Source of the DNA: Cyrtodaria siliqua
Lineage: Eukaryota > Mollusca > Bivalvia > Adapedonta > Hiatellidae
DNA length: 64,000 bases
Direction of reading: 5' to 3'
NCBI GenBank assembly: GCA_037043455.1
Contig: JAWPHD010010227.1
Coordinates: 31,877 to 95,876, forward strand
The notes below the pieces were generated by a model. The model was not told the origin of the DNA and made no database searches. It saw only the letters and a list, made by a program, of their open reading frames with translations. Positions 1 through 11,000 of the stretch are shown one piece after another. Positions within the stretch are counted from its first letter, which is position 1. Every line of letters begins with the position of its first letter. The position numbers were made by a program, and so were the translations under genes.

Positions 1-745
1 TTAAACCAAGTAAGATCTACCATGCTGTTTCACAACCGTTTCAAAAATTAAGACGTTTTAAGACAAATGCTATGAGTCGCGTGCTGAATCGATTATATAC
101 GTTGTTAAATATCTGTTATATTTTTCAGTGCCATTTCTGCCTTAATTAAGCTGTAGCCTAGATGTCCTGAATGTTCAAGAATGTCCAAGAAAAGAATATA
201 GTATACGCCAGTCTTCCATTGTTTGTGGTTGTTTATGACTGCATTTTGCTTTATGTAGAACTCAGCATTAATAACCTGCAACGGATGGCTTGAAAATCAA
301 CTTACAACCAAACTAAAAAGGACTGGATGTACCATTAATGAGGCGCCGTTATCTGTGGTTGATGGATACAAGAGTTTGAATATAAAGTGATGTACCAAGC
401 AATCAATTGTGGCCAACGATCAATTATTTAGTAATTGATATTAAGTTACGACATTCCACAAGAGAATATTGCAAAAAAATAGAATTTTATTATCGCTGAG
501 AACAAAAACAAAACATACAAGCTACTTCGTCAAGAATCAGTCGGATTACCACTATCTCAAAATAGTACATAATAAACTTTTTTTTTTTATACATTGATTA
601 CAAAGAAAGCTACATAGCTTACACAAATCACTCTGGATGGTACAGATGATGGGCGTTAGAGACAAGGAAGCGTACCCGAGCTGCATTCGTCTAGTGACAT
701 TGGTGAGAAGTGAGTGAGTTCGAGTATGTTACATGATTTGATATT
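1..745. other. Intergenic, no gene seen
   Basis: AT-rich sequence with short poly(T) and poly(A) runs. I see no coding frame, splice-bounded exon or clear repeat here. Confidence 0.5.
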
Positions 746-1003
746 TTGTAGCACATCCGTGGTTGAGAGGGTAAAGATGCTGCATTGGAAACCATCTCAA
801 TGCTGCGGGTTCGAATCCCACTGGGAGCTCCACTTTTAAGTGTTGATTCTTACGGACGACGGAAGTGTACAGTACACGTCTTACATGTTCTACCCAGGAA
901 TAATTGAGTGGTCGGCTTCCACCACTAAAAAAAGTTGACCATCATACATAGCCTAAAATGTGCTGGAAAATGACATTACACACCAAACAAACAAAACAGA
1001 CTT
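746..1003 (+). repeat. tRNA-derived SINE, family A, copy 1
   Basis: A tRNA-like head lies at about 765-830, with a box-A-like stretch (GTGGTTGAGAGGGT) and a box B (GGTTCGAATCC, 808-818) followed by CACTGGGAGCTC. The body continues to a tail rich in ACAAACAAAAC near 1000. The same order of motifs recurs at 37150-37395: CCACTGGGAGCTC, ACGGA(C/T)G(A/G)CGG, CCCAGGA, then the ACAAACAAAAC tail. Two diverged dispersed copies with a Pol III promoter are what a tRNA-derived SINE predicts. The anticodon loop is too decayed to name the parent tRNA. Confidence 0.7.
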
Positions 1004-1135
1004 AAGTTTAGTTTTATTTCAATTGTCCTTAATAAAAATGTTCTTGTCCAGTCCATGTGGTGAGTAGCATACACATTTAGGGGACCGTCCTTTATTCAAG
1101 GTCATACAGTTTCATGTCCGGTCATACTCCTTAAC

Positions 1136-1178
1136 CCCTTCTTCTTCTATTCTTCTTCTTCTCTTCTTCTACTTCTTC
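1136..1178. repeat. (CTT)n microsatellite
   Basis: Imperfect run of CTT units with a few interruptions, flanked by ordinary AT-rich DNA. Confidence 0.85.
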
Positions 1179-1399
1179 ATAGATAATAATTAGCTCTTGA
1201 AATAATGAGACGCAACCTTATTTGCGTATGTGTTTTCAATAGACCGTGTGTTGCACATTAAAATAATGGTTACATGTTCAAGGTCAATGTGAGTACTGAT
1301 GTAATTTTGGTGTTCATTCGAATAAGCTGTCCAACAATTTCAGATAATGAGATGAAACTGTTACCTTATCATTAATATATTGGGCGTGCACAACACCAG

Positions 1400-1714
1400 A
1401 TATGGGCTCTTAAGTTTAAGGTCAAGTATCTTGGATTTGTAACCGGAGGCCCCGGGTTCAATCCTCCGTGGTGCCACTGAGTTTCGTTGGTGTGTTCTTG
1501 GGCAAGGCACTTTCCCTTAGCCTCGTCCGTCGGATGGGGACGTAAACCGGGTGGTCCCGTGTATCTGTCTATCCTCCGAGAATGTTAAAGAACCATAGGA
1601 ATCTATTCGATAATAAGAGTAGGGCACGGTTCCCGGATTCCTATGTATCCTTCCCCTCTCTCTGGGGTAGCTCTAAATAACATATACTGTGTTGATGAGC
1701 CGTTAAACAACATT
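1400..1714 (+). repeat. tRNA-derived SINE, family B, copy 1
   Basis: The head carries a box B (GGGTTCAATCC at 1454-1464). The body has the words TTGGGCAAGGCACTTT, CGTCGGATGGGGACG and GGTTCCCGGATTCC, and a tail around CCTTCCCCTCTC. Two more copies lie in the window, one adjacent (from 1715) and one reversed at 18230-18535. The CAAGGCACTT module is common in SINE and LINE tails of marine animals (recalled, not searched). Confidence 0.7.
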
Positions 1715-2345
1715 CAATACAGTTCAAGCATCTTGCGCAAGACATTTTCCCTTGGCTTTGTCTGTCTGATGGGGATGGTAAATAGAAGGTCCAAACAACC
1801 AAAGGACATCCTGTCTGCATGTTAAATAATCATTACAATGTTTCTGACAGTAAAGGAAGGGGGATGTCACGAAACACCCAAATTTACCTATTTCCCGCGA
1901 ATCCACCCAAATCTTCACCAAATCTACCACTAAACTTCCCAAATCCACACCAAATCTACCTTATATGCTTTTACAATGATGTTATTGTACCAAATATCAA
2001 AAATAACATAATCTTTTGAGAAAAATGAAGATATATTTGTTAATTTATTACTGAATAAACGATTTTTGCGTTATTTTTTTACACATTGTGATAACAAAAT
2101 AAATGATTAACAACTACATCTTCATACTGCTCAATGATTTTTTTTGTTGTGATATTTTTTACAACAACATCGATGTTACACCATATAAGGTAGATTTGGT
2201 GTGGATTTGGGTGGAATAGGGGAAATAGGTAGATTTGGGTGTTTCGTGTAACCGGTAGCAGGGCAGAGTTCCAGAATTTTATTTTGTATTCTTCACCTCT
2301 CCATAATGTGCTGATGATTGTTTTTATTTGCATTCCAGTGTTTTT
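1715..2345 (+). repeat. tRNA-derived SINE, family B, copy 2, split by a MITE
   Basis: The 1715-1867 segment repeats the family B body (CTTGCGCAAGACATTTTCCC, TGTCTGATGGGGATGG). After the element at 1868-2248 the family B body resumes (GTAGCAGGGCAGAGTTCC, ATTCTTCACCTCTCC). The SINE was therefore present before the MITE inserted. The copy lacks a tRNA head. Confidence 0.6.
1868..2248. mobile_element. 381-bp inverted-repeat element (MITE-like)
   Basis: The left end reads CACGAAACACCCAAAT and the right end is its reverse complement, ATTTGGGTGTTTCGTG. Inverted similarity runs inward for roughly 170 bp on each side (CACACCAAATCTACCTTATATG against its complement) around an AT-rich centre. No coding sequence is present and no clear target-site duplication was found, so the superfamily is undetermined. 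Confidence 0.7.
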
Positions 2346-2434
2346 TAAGGAATTGAGCTCGCTATGAGGCAGTGTCTTATTCATATTAATCCTGTAACAT
2401 CTAGTATACTATTTAGTATACTCATATTTTGGTT

Positions 2435-2608
2435 AGAAATCCATAAACCGCACTGTTAGATAGTGTGTATATAGTCGTTTCCTGATGTATACGTGTTTAG
2501 AATTATAGTTGATGATCTGTCGCCATTGATATAAATGTATTTTGTAACTGTTGCTTATGCTGTTCATATGTATGAACCTAAGTGAATAAAGAATTTGAAT
2601 TGAATTGA
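2435..2608 (+). repeat. Possible LINE 3' tail
   Basis: The segment ends in GTGAATAAAGAATTTGAATTGAATTG, a polyadenylation-like signal followed by a short TTGAA-type simple repeat, a usual ending of invertebrate non-LTR elements. No coding part is preserved, so this is only a suggestion. Confidence 0.3.
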
Positions 2609-2805
2609 TATCGGGATGTGCCAGGTTTGGGAGCATGGCAAGTTTGTTGTAATTAAAATGGCATTATAATTACCGTTGAGTTTGTCTTCGTGACGTATAT
2701 TTACCAAAATGTTTATTTACTTTCGTTCCAACGGGAAAAATACGCAGGGAATTAATGGAATAGCATTACCGTAAAATAACATACAGTTGTCTCTCTTCTT
2801 TGTAT

Positions 2806-3590
2806 ACTAGTATATGAAAGACTGCGCAGGTCTTCTGCGACAAGGGCTATCACAACCTGACTTCTATGATGATGTGATTTATAAACTTCGTAAGATTCTT
2901 GGTCATGATCACTTTCATACTATCTTTGTTAAACTAGTTCAAAAGTTTATCAAAAGAGGTTATGACCCTATCATTTTGCAATGTACTGCATGCTTGGTGG
3001 TGGACCCTTTTACAGTTCGCCACTATGCTTTCCTCTTTAATTGTACGATGACCGGACAGGCTATAGACCCTATGATGGCGCCTACCTAAAGCCCAATGGG
3101 TCGGTGGCGTTTGATGTTTGTCTATGATCTTTCTTGTCGTGCCCTTAATGGTTTATCCTCTTGTTGCTCTGGCTTCTGCCAAGTCATTGAGTACCTTCAT
3201 TGTGTCTTTCTAGGCTATTGTTTTTTGTATTATATTTACTCGAGCATATTTGTGTTTTACTTATATTGCCTATTGATGCTGCCTTGTTGGTTCGAGTTTA
3301 GATCATGGCGGGGATTTCTTTATTTACACTGTCCTGTTTTAATGGGATGACAGTAGGGTAAGTGTGAGGTTAAGTGCACCCTAGAACCGGTTTAAACCCC
3401 CAGTGGCCTACTTTATCACTGACCGTTCCAAGGCGGTAGCCCTATTGTCAACCCTTTTGTGTTTGTGATGTCGTTTGCATTGAACATTACTTTTGCCTTC
3501 TTGTTTGTCTGTTTGCGTGTTTGTTTCTGTGTTTTGTGGTTGACTGTCCTCCTTGGATGCTACTTTCGATGTCCGATCTTTTTATATTTC
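2806..3590 (+). pseudogene. RT-element 3' fragment, copy A
   Basis: A 91-codon frame (2814-3089) encodes the C-terminal module shared by several copies in the window: LSQPDFYDDVIYKLRKIL, then KRGYDPIILQ, DPFTVRHYAFLFNC and a terminal MMAPT before the stop. The untranslated tail after it is also shared: GTGCACCC, GGTTTAAACCCCCAGTGGCC, ACTGACCGTTCCAAGGCGGTAG, and an end near CTGTCC. I recall this module from bivalve predicted proteins, downstream of a reverse transcriptase. The N-terminal RT is missing here, so the copy is 5'-truncated and dead. The retroelement class is uncertain. Confidence 0.65.
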
Positions 3591-3593
3591 TTT

Positions 3594-3618
3594 ATAATAT
3601 AATATAATATAATATAAT
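3594..3618. repeat. (AATAT)n microsatellite
   Basis: Five-base repeat directly after the retroelement 3' end of copy A. Confidence 0.7.
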
Positions 3619-3658
3619 GTATAAAATATATTCTATAGTGCTTATTATGTATATTTAC

Positions 3659-3771
3659 CATCATTCCAATATATCCAACATTGCCACACGCCGAATAACA
3701 CTGTCCAGGACTCCGCCACACATTATGGTTCTTGGTAGAAATGGATTCGAATTGGTCTGATTTAACACAAC
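3659..3771 (-). CDS. Possible exon, lectin-like or secreted protein (partial)
   Basis: On the minus strand an acceptor (GGTTACAG) precedes an open stretch whose translation includes NHNVWRSPGQCYSACGNVGYIG, ending at a donor (ATG|GTAAAT). The W...C...CG..GYIG pattern resembles short C-type-lectin-like modules, but the match is weak. Entry phase is 1 and exit phase 0, so it is not a symmetric module. A hydrophobic stretch further upstream in the same frame looks like a signal peptide but lies in a retroelement tail, so I do not count it as coding. I see no partner exons nearby. Confidence 0.3.
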
Positions 3772-3960
3772 CTGTAACCATTAGAACTACAGTTATATAA
3801 CATAAAACAAGGTGTAAAACATGAACTGTAACCTTCACAGAACACAGCCGACCAACAACACACATTAAAACACATTAAAGCACACACAAAATACAATGTT
3901 AAAAAGCAAGGCATGTGACAATAAAAGCGCAAACAGGTTGACTATACGGCTTATCAGGTT
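3772..3960 (-). repeat. RT-element 3' tail fragment (minus)
   Basis: The reverse complement carries decayed versions of the shared retroelement tail: GTCAACC..., then ...TGTGTTGTTGGTCGGCTGTG... in place of TGTTTGTGGCTGACTGT. It lies immediately upstream of the acceptor of the possible exon at 3659-3771, the same arrangement as at 45.5 kb. Confidence 0.4.
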
Positions 3961-5306
3961 ATAATCTCTAACATTTTTAAATTGGAAACTGAAACTGGAA
4001 ACCAGGCGAAATACCAAATACTCTCTTAAACGAGAATGTGTTTTCCAGAATTATATATTTTGTGCTTTGTTGCTACGTCATTCTGATACACTGCTGGTTC
4101 CCGTAGGTAGGTGCGTGCGTATCTATGCACGTATATGCTTGTATACGTTTGTAGTATCTTGGACGTATGATGCAGAAAGTCTGTATTTCTTATAGATAAA
4201 TTGTAGTTAACTGAAACAGTAGTTAAATGTCTAATCACAAATGAAGTATTGTGTAATCCAATTATATGTAATTTAGAATGAATGAATTTAACATAGTTGG
4301 TAGTATCCAACTTCTAAATAAAATAATGCCAAATAATAATGTGTAGGATATGGTCGGATCCAAATCTATTAGAGACGGTTAGATCCGAACTCTCTGGACG
4401 CCTATATAAGAATGTTGTATATCTGCACAAGGACATTGCATCTTGTATAATTATTCTGCCGCTGGTGTCACATTTGCAGTCGTAAATACTTGAATTCACG
4501 GATATGCAAAGAATATATGTAATATTAAGTGTAACAACTTTATTACAGAAGGAAATAAAGTTGCAGAAGATAAATCAAATACCAAGATTTGGCTGTACAC
4601 AAATACTGTTATGCTTTAAATTTATTGTATTTTGGATGTTTAGAATTCATATATATAAATAGTCATTTGAATTAATGTAAAAAGTCATTCGAATTACATT
4701 TTAGAAAACACTGTCTATTTTTGTATATATATAGTGTCATTGAATTTATTTAACAAAAAACTGCTTTTAGTATATTTTGGTTAAAATCCTAATTAATGTT
4801 TTTTCTTTTGATTTCTTTGAGGTGACACAATTTTCTCTTCGGCTTAATTGTAACAGCTGGATTCCTGCTATGATAACTGACAATTGATCGCGAATATCCT
4901 ACATAAACAATAAAGCTTTTCACACCATCAGTTATTTCCAGGGTTAGTTTCACAGCCCCGCCTACCTGATAAGTTTTGTAACATGTATTTTATTGGTGTG
5001 TCAACCAAAGTCTGTTTTATGATCTATTTTCCCACTAGGAATAAGTTTTAAGTTTAAGATTTGAGGAGTAGACATTTAGAATTCGTTTTTAAGACAGAGT
5101 AATACCTCGTGCATTTGGATATCCTTTTGAAGATTATTGAATAAGGTTATGTTTGGTGATTCCAACATTGTGACTACATGTTAAAGTGATATTTGGTTTT
5201 CCATTTATCTTCTACATTGAATAAGTGAACATACATCGAATAAGTGGACGATACATTTGTTATCGTTTTAAATACATGTACATGCTTAGCGGAACATTAA
5301 GTAATA
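3961..5306. other. Non-coding, nothing recognised
   Basis: AT-rich DNA with many stops in all frames. The short open frames at 4026-4310 and 4314-4499 (minus) have no splice context or recognisable protein character. Confidence 0.5.
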
Positions 5307-5575
5307 GATAGAGTCTGGTCTTAGCGAGTTGGATTATTTAAACAGCGAGATAGGCGAGGTGTTTAAATAACCAACGAGCTGAGACAGACTCTATTTTTTT
5401 TGTAGCATGGTGTACTTAGTAACACTGGGTGACGTCATAGTAACCGTACTCTACATTCCAATATCCGGTAGTTGTAGTACGGTATAGCCATGCTCCTTTA
5501 GTCACCCTAAATTAAACGATTTAATGCTATGCATTCATCAAAGGAAATGTCAACGACCATGCTACAAAATACAAT
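5307..5575. repeat. Nested inverted repeats (MITE-like pair)
   Basis: ATAGAGTCTGGTCTTAGCGAG...TTATTTAAACA (5308-5344) is answered by TGTTTAAATAA...CAACGAGCTGAGACAGACTCTAT (to 5394), giving an imperfect hairpin of ~35-bp arms. Next to it TTTGTAGCATGGT (about 5397-5410) is answered by ACCATGCTACAAAA (about 5559-5572), enclosing ~150 bp that includes a TGACGTCA word. Both look like small inverted-repeat insertions. Confidence 0.55.
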
Positions 5576-5621
5576 ACAGTGACAATTTGAACAACTCTTC
5601 ATATTTTACATCGATGATGTG

Positions 5622-6376
5622 CAACTCGGCCCCCAGTCACCTCGGCCCCTAGTCATCTCGGCCCCCACATGGAATTTTATATAGTCATCTCCGCCCCCGA
5701 ACTCGGCCCCCCACAGTTTTATATATTGTTTATGTTAGATAAATAAAATATGTATTATTGTTTGTTTTATTTGTTTTTTAGGTGTTTGTTGGTGTCCGAG
5801 ATCATAAAATTATGCTTATTTTTGTCGCATTTCTTTACGACTGATGGTGAAATGAAGAGCCAGTTCGTTTGCTTACGACTAAGTATTTACGTAGGGTGAT
5901 TTGAATGTAATAGTTTTCATATCTTGAATGATTCGTTTAAATTCATTTTGTATCATTATTTCAGGCCAGAACAGGTCATTAAAATGGAAAATATATTGAA
6001 ATTAAATGATGACCAATGAAAATAATCATTATATTTTACAACAGTTTTTTTGATATTATCTTCTTCTACTACATATATATATATATATTGGGGCCGAATT
6101 GACTCTGGGCCGAGTTTATTGACCATTTATTTTACAGGGAGGCCGAGTTGACTATTTTTGGGGGGCCGTGTATATTTTACAACAGGTTTTTTGATATTAT
6201 CTTCTACTACATGTATATGGGGGCCGAGTTGACCATTTATTTTACAGGGGGGCCGAGTTGACTATTTTTTGGGGGCCGTGTGACCAAATAGGGGTCCAGT
6301 TGACCAGGGGCCGAGCTGACTAGGGGCCGAGTTGACTGTAATTAGTAGAAGATAATATCAAAAAACTGTTGATTAT
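5622..6376. mobile_element. Element with inverted arrays of a CGGCCCC word
   Basis: The left end holds several units of ~17-30 bp built on CTCGGCCCC(C/T)AGTCA. The right end (6088-6343) holds the complementary units GGGGCCGAGTTGACT in opposite orientation. Between them is AT-rich DNA. The word TTTTTTGATATTATCTTCT occurs twice before the right array units and once inverted just after them (about 6346-6370). GC-rich arrays in inverted orientation around an AT-rich centre suggest a non-autonomous DNA element. No coding sequence or target-site duplication was identified. Confidence 0.5.
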
Positions 6377-6654
6377 GTCTATAATAAAGTCTTTGTATGA
6401 TATGTTATACATAGTTTTCAATATAACATTATCAGTATTAAGTAATTTACTCCAATACTTAATTAATTCTTACATAACGTGATATATACAATGGGTATCT
6501 ACCCAATTCACCATACATTTACTAGTATAATTCTGGAGTTGTTAATCAAATTAAGGTTTAGGTACATGTATGAGCAGTGACCGATCGTCACTGTTGTTCC
6601 GCCGTGTAGTCCTCTAATGGTCAGCCACGTACTTTTGGTTCTTAGTAAATAATT

Positions 6655-7170
6655 ATTTAAAGTACTGATAAAATCGTGTCTGCTACAATAAACTGGAATA
6701 GTCGGTAAGTCATAATGTAGCCAGCCCTTAATATTTTTCTCGTTTGCTAATATCTCCTAACTATAAACTGGAACATTTGAAATCCGTATTGTAGGCAGCC
6801 ATACTTTATGCCTTTTACTATTATCTCCTAAACTAAACATGTACGAGTATTAGATGTAGGCAGTCATCATTTATCCTTTTAAACATATTTTATTCACAAA
6901 TAGTATATACATTTTCATCATACACTTATACATTTACAATTTACATGACTGTATTAGATAACAATACAATCAGGAACGGATTCAGAAGTAAACTACTAGT
7001 ATAAGCCAGTATAATCGTGTGATTTATTTCGGTTTATACTGTTCTGAAACATTCGGTAGGTCGTGCTGTAGCCAACCATAATTCATCTCGTTTTCTAAAA
7101 TATCAAACCTACTAACTGGAACAAACGCTAGACAGTGATGTAGGCAGGCACAATTTCTTCAGCTGCCGAG
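6655..7170 (-). pseudogene. Decayed tandem copies of a lectin-like exon 3' end
   Basis: The minus strand repeatedly encodes versions of the last ~16 residues of the exon at 7865-8062 (LWLGYITAYRIFQYIG). Examples are LRAGYIMTYRLFQFI near 6665-6725, IKYGCLQYGFQMFQFI near 6760-6800, VGYSTTYRMFQN near 7035-7095, and an ITV-stop-RLFQLV version near 7110-7160. A further copy sits at about 7790-7830 (IGYLITYRMFQY). Some are followed by donor-like sequence. Most have stops or lost residues, so these are remnants of tandem duplication and not usable exons. Confidence 0.5.
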
Positions 7171-7780
7171 GTCTATGGTTAACTGATTGTGAATCATGTA
7201 GTTGACGATAAGCATGCTTTACAAATTAAATACCTAGAGAACTCGTCCAAAAATCTTGAATGGTATAAACCCTTATTTTGGAATGTTTAAAGGTTACCGT
7301 TTCGCCTGTGGATATGACGTAGATAAGTCTACTCAGTGTAGAATGCGGCAATATTATTTTCGGGATCTTTATATCTTGGCAACTCTTTCATAACAGGTAT
7401 TTTCATGGATGAAGAGCCATGAATCCGTGAATATATAACGAGGAAGTTTAGCGTTATATCAGTTTTATTTATAGTGCCAATAAGAAGTGAAAAAGAAGCA
7501 ATTTCAGCTTTTCCACTGTCATTTAAAAGATTTCTGATTTTTTATCAATTTTCATTTGACGTATTGTATCAATAAGGCCTTTGCCAAGTTTCACAATGAA
7601 CACGACGCATACATTGCGTATTTATTGCTTCTGAAAAAAACATCAACACTTATTTCAGCTTGATAACTCTCAGATTTTCACTAATTATACAAACAATTGT
7701 TTGCATTTCTATCAGTTCACTGGCCCACAGTCATGTTTATTTACTTATCGGCAGCCTTTTTACGTTTGCGTAAAACCTTG
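7171..7780. other. Non-coding, nothing recognised
   Basis: Sequence between decayed exon copies. No exon with paired splice sites was found on either strand. Confidence 0.4.
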
Positions 7781-7864
7781 GTTGTCTCGTTTAGTATTGT
7801 ATTGGAACATACGATATGTTATGAGGTAACCAATTTTGATTTATCTCGTGTACTAATCTCTTAC

Positions 7865-8062
7865 CTATGTACTGGAAGATACGATAGGCCGTGATGTAAC
7901 CTAGCCATAATTTATCTCCTCCATTTATGTCTAGTTCCGATATGTTGACATTAACAGTGTTTCCTGAATTTGCATACTCGATGTCTGGATTAGCCAGTGT
8001 ACAGCTGGAGTTCGCTTCTTGCCACGTTGTGCTGGACTCATTTACATGATACACAATTTCAC
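7865..8062 (-). CDS. C-type-lectin-like extracellular exon (phase 1-1)
   Basis: On the minus strand an acceptor (TTTTCTAATTACAG) is followed by 198 nt of open frame and a good donor (ACATAG|GTAAGA). Both boundaries are phase 1, the usual state for shuffled extracellular modules. The translation has W-x-x-A-x-x-x-C near its start (TWQEANSSC), several N-glycosylation sequons (NES, NSS, NIS) and a closing LWLGYITAYRIFQYIG. It resembles the exon at 45181-45489 in order of landmarks (W..A...C, then W, then a (Y/F)-x-Y-(I/T)-G end). I call it C-type-lectin-like by pattern only. The frame runs upstream into the satellite because monomers there are 72 bp; that part is not a protein repeat. It is probably one exon of a second receptor gene whose other exons are not recognised. 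Confidence 0.5.
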
Positions 8063-11000
8063 CTGTAATTAGAAAATATGCAACGAGTGCGTAAAGTTCC
8101 CTTGTTATGACACTTATATCATGCACCATTTCAACTGTGAATAGAAAATATGCAACGAGTGTGTAAAGTTCCCTTGTTATGACACTTACACCATACACAA
8201 TTTCACATGTAATTAGCAAATATGCAACGAGTCCGTAAAGTTCCCTTGTTATGACACTTACACCATACACAATTTCACATGTAATTAGCAAATATACAAC
8301 GAGTCCGTAAAGTTCCCTTGTTATGACACTTACACCATCTACAATTTCACATGTGATTAGAAAATATGCAACGAGTGCGTAAAGTTCCCTTGTTATGACA
8401 CTTATATAATGCACCATTTCAACTGCAATTAGAAAATATGCAACGAGTGCGTAAAGTTCCCTTGTTATGACACTTACACCATACACAATTTCACATGTAA
8501 TTAGCAAATATGCAACGAGTCCGTAAAGTTCCCTTGTTATGACACTTACACCATACACAATTTCACATGTAATTAGCAAATATGCAACGAGTGTGTGTAA
8601 AGTTCCCTTGTTATGACACTTATATAAAGCACCATTTCAACTGTAATTAAGAAATATGCAACGAATGTATGTAAAGTTCCCTTGATATGACACTTACATA
8701 AACACCATTTAGACAGTAATTTGGAATATCCAAATTAAGTGTGTAAAGTTCGCTATGACACTTACACAATACTCCATTTAAACAGTAATTAAGGAATATC
8801 CAAAGAATGTGTGTAAAATTCGCTATGACAATTACATAATATACCATTTCAACTGTAATTAGGTAATATTCAAAGAATGTGTGTAAAATTCCCTTGTTAT
8901 GACACTTACATATTACACCATTTCAACTGTACTAAGGAAATATCCAAATATTGTGTGTAAAGTTCCCTTGTTATGACATTAACATAATACACCATTTCAA
9001 CTGTAATTAGGACATATCCAAAGAATGTGTGTACAATTCGCTATGACACTTACAAATACACCATTTAAACAGTAAATAGGAAATATTCAAATTATGTGTG
9101 TAAAGTTCGTTGGTTATGACACTTACAGAACACACCATTTCAGCTGTAATTAGGAAATATACAAAGATTGTGTGTAAAGTTCCCTTGTTATGACATTTAC
9201 ATAGCACACCATTTCAACTGTAATTAGGAAATATTCAACGAATGTATGTAAAGTTCCCTTGTTATGACAGTTACATAATACACCATTTCAACTGTAATTA
9301 GGACATATCCAAATTATGTGTGTAAAGTTCCCTTGTTATGACCCTTACATATTTTACCATTTCAACTGTTATAATCAAATATGCAACGAGTGTGTGTAAA
9401 GTTCCCTTGTTATGACATTGGATAATACACCATTTTAACTGTAATTAGGAAATATCCAAAGAATATGTATAAAATACCCGTGTTATGACAGTTACATAAT
9501 ACACCATTTAAACTGTAATTAGGAAATGTCCAAAGAATATGTATAAAGTACCCGTGTTATGACAGTTACATAATCCACCATTGCAACTGTAATTAGGAAA
9601 TATGCAACGAATTTGTGAATAGTTCCCTTTTTATGACACTTGCATAAAGCACCATGTCAACAGTAATAAGGAAATATCCAAAGAATATATTTAAAGTTCC
9701 CTTGTTATGACACTTGAATAATATACCATTTGAACTGTAATTAGGAAATATGCAACGATTGTGAGTAAAGTTCAATTGTTATGACACTTACGAAATACAC
9801 CATTTCAACTGTAATTAGGAAAGATGCAACAAGTGTGTGTAAAGTTCCCACGTCATGACACTTAAATAATACACCATTTCAACTGTAATTAGGAAATATT
9901 CAATGAATGTGTGTAACGTTTCCGCGTTATGACAGTTACATAATACATCATTACAACTGTTATTAGGAAATATCCAAAGAATGTGGGTAAAGTTCTCTTG
10001 TGTAAGTGTCATTATGTAGTTCCCTTGTTATGACACTTACATAATGCATCATTTCAACTTGAATTATGAAATATCCAAATTGCCTGTGTAATGTTCCTTT
10101 TTTAGGACACTTAAATAATACACCATTTCAGCTGTAATTAGGAAATATCCAAATATTGTGTGAAAAGTTCCCTTGTTATGACACTTACATAATACACCAT
10201 TTCAACTGTAATAACAACATATCCAAATCATGTTTGTAAAGTTCCCTTTTTATGACACTAATACCATTTCAACTGTAATTTGGAAATGTCCAAAGAATGT
10301 GTGTAAAGTTCGCTATGACACTTACAAAATACACCATTTAAAAAGTAATTAGAAAATATGCAAATTATGTGTGTAAAGTTCGTTGGTTATGACACTTACA
10401 TAACAAATTATTTCAACTGTAATTAGGAAATATGCAAAGAGTGTGTGTAAAGTTCCCTTGTTATGACACTTACATTATATAAAGAGTAATTAGGAAATAT
10501 CCAAAGAATGTTTGTAAAGTTCGCTATGACACTTACAAAATACACCATTTAAACAGTAATTAGGAAATGTCCAAATTATGTGTGTAAAAGTGTTCGTTGG
10601 TTATGACACTTACATAACAAATTATTTCAATTGTAATTAGGAAATATGCAAAGAGTGTGTGTAAAGTTCCATTGTTATGACACTTAAGTTGCTTTCATAA
10701 GGAACATTTAATTTGGTGCAGATGTATCTCCTTAATATTGTAATATTCAATTTTCTTTATTGCTTAATGCTTTCTGCTGTAATTAGGAAATATGCAAAGA
10801 GTGTGTGTAAAGTTCCCTTGTTATGACACTTACATAACACAACACTTCAACTGTATAAACCATAATACACCATTTAATCGTGTATATATGTTGAAATATC
10901 CAAACAGTGTGTAAAAAATTCCCTTCTTATGATACTTACATAGCACACCATATCAACTGTAACTAAGAAATATTCAACGAATGTGTGTAAAGTTCCCTAT

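Noticed and set aside
7791..8579. 262-codon minus-strand frame with 24-residue repeats as one protein
   Set aside because: Only the part at 7865-8062 has splice boundaries and complex sequence; the rest is the 72-bp satellite kept open because 72 is a multiple of three.
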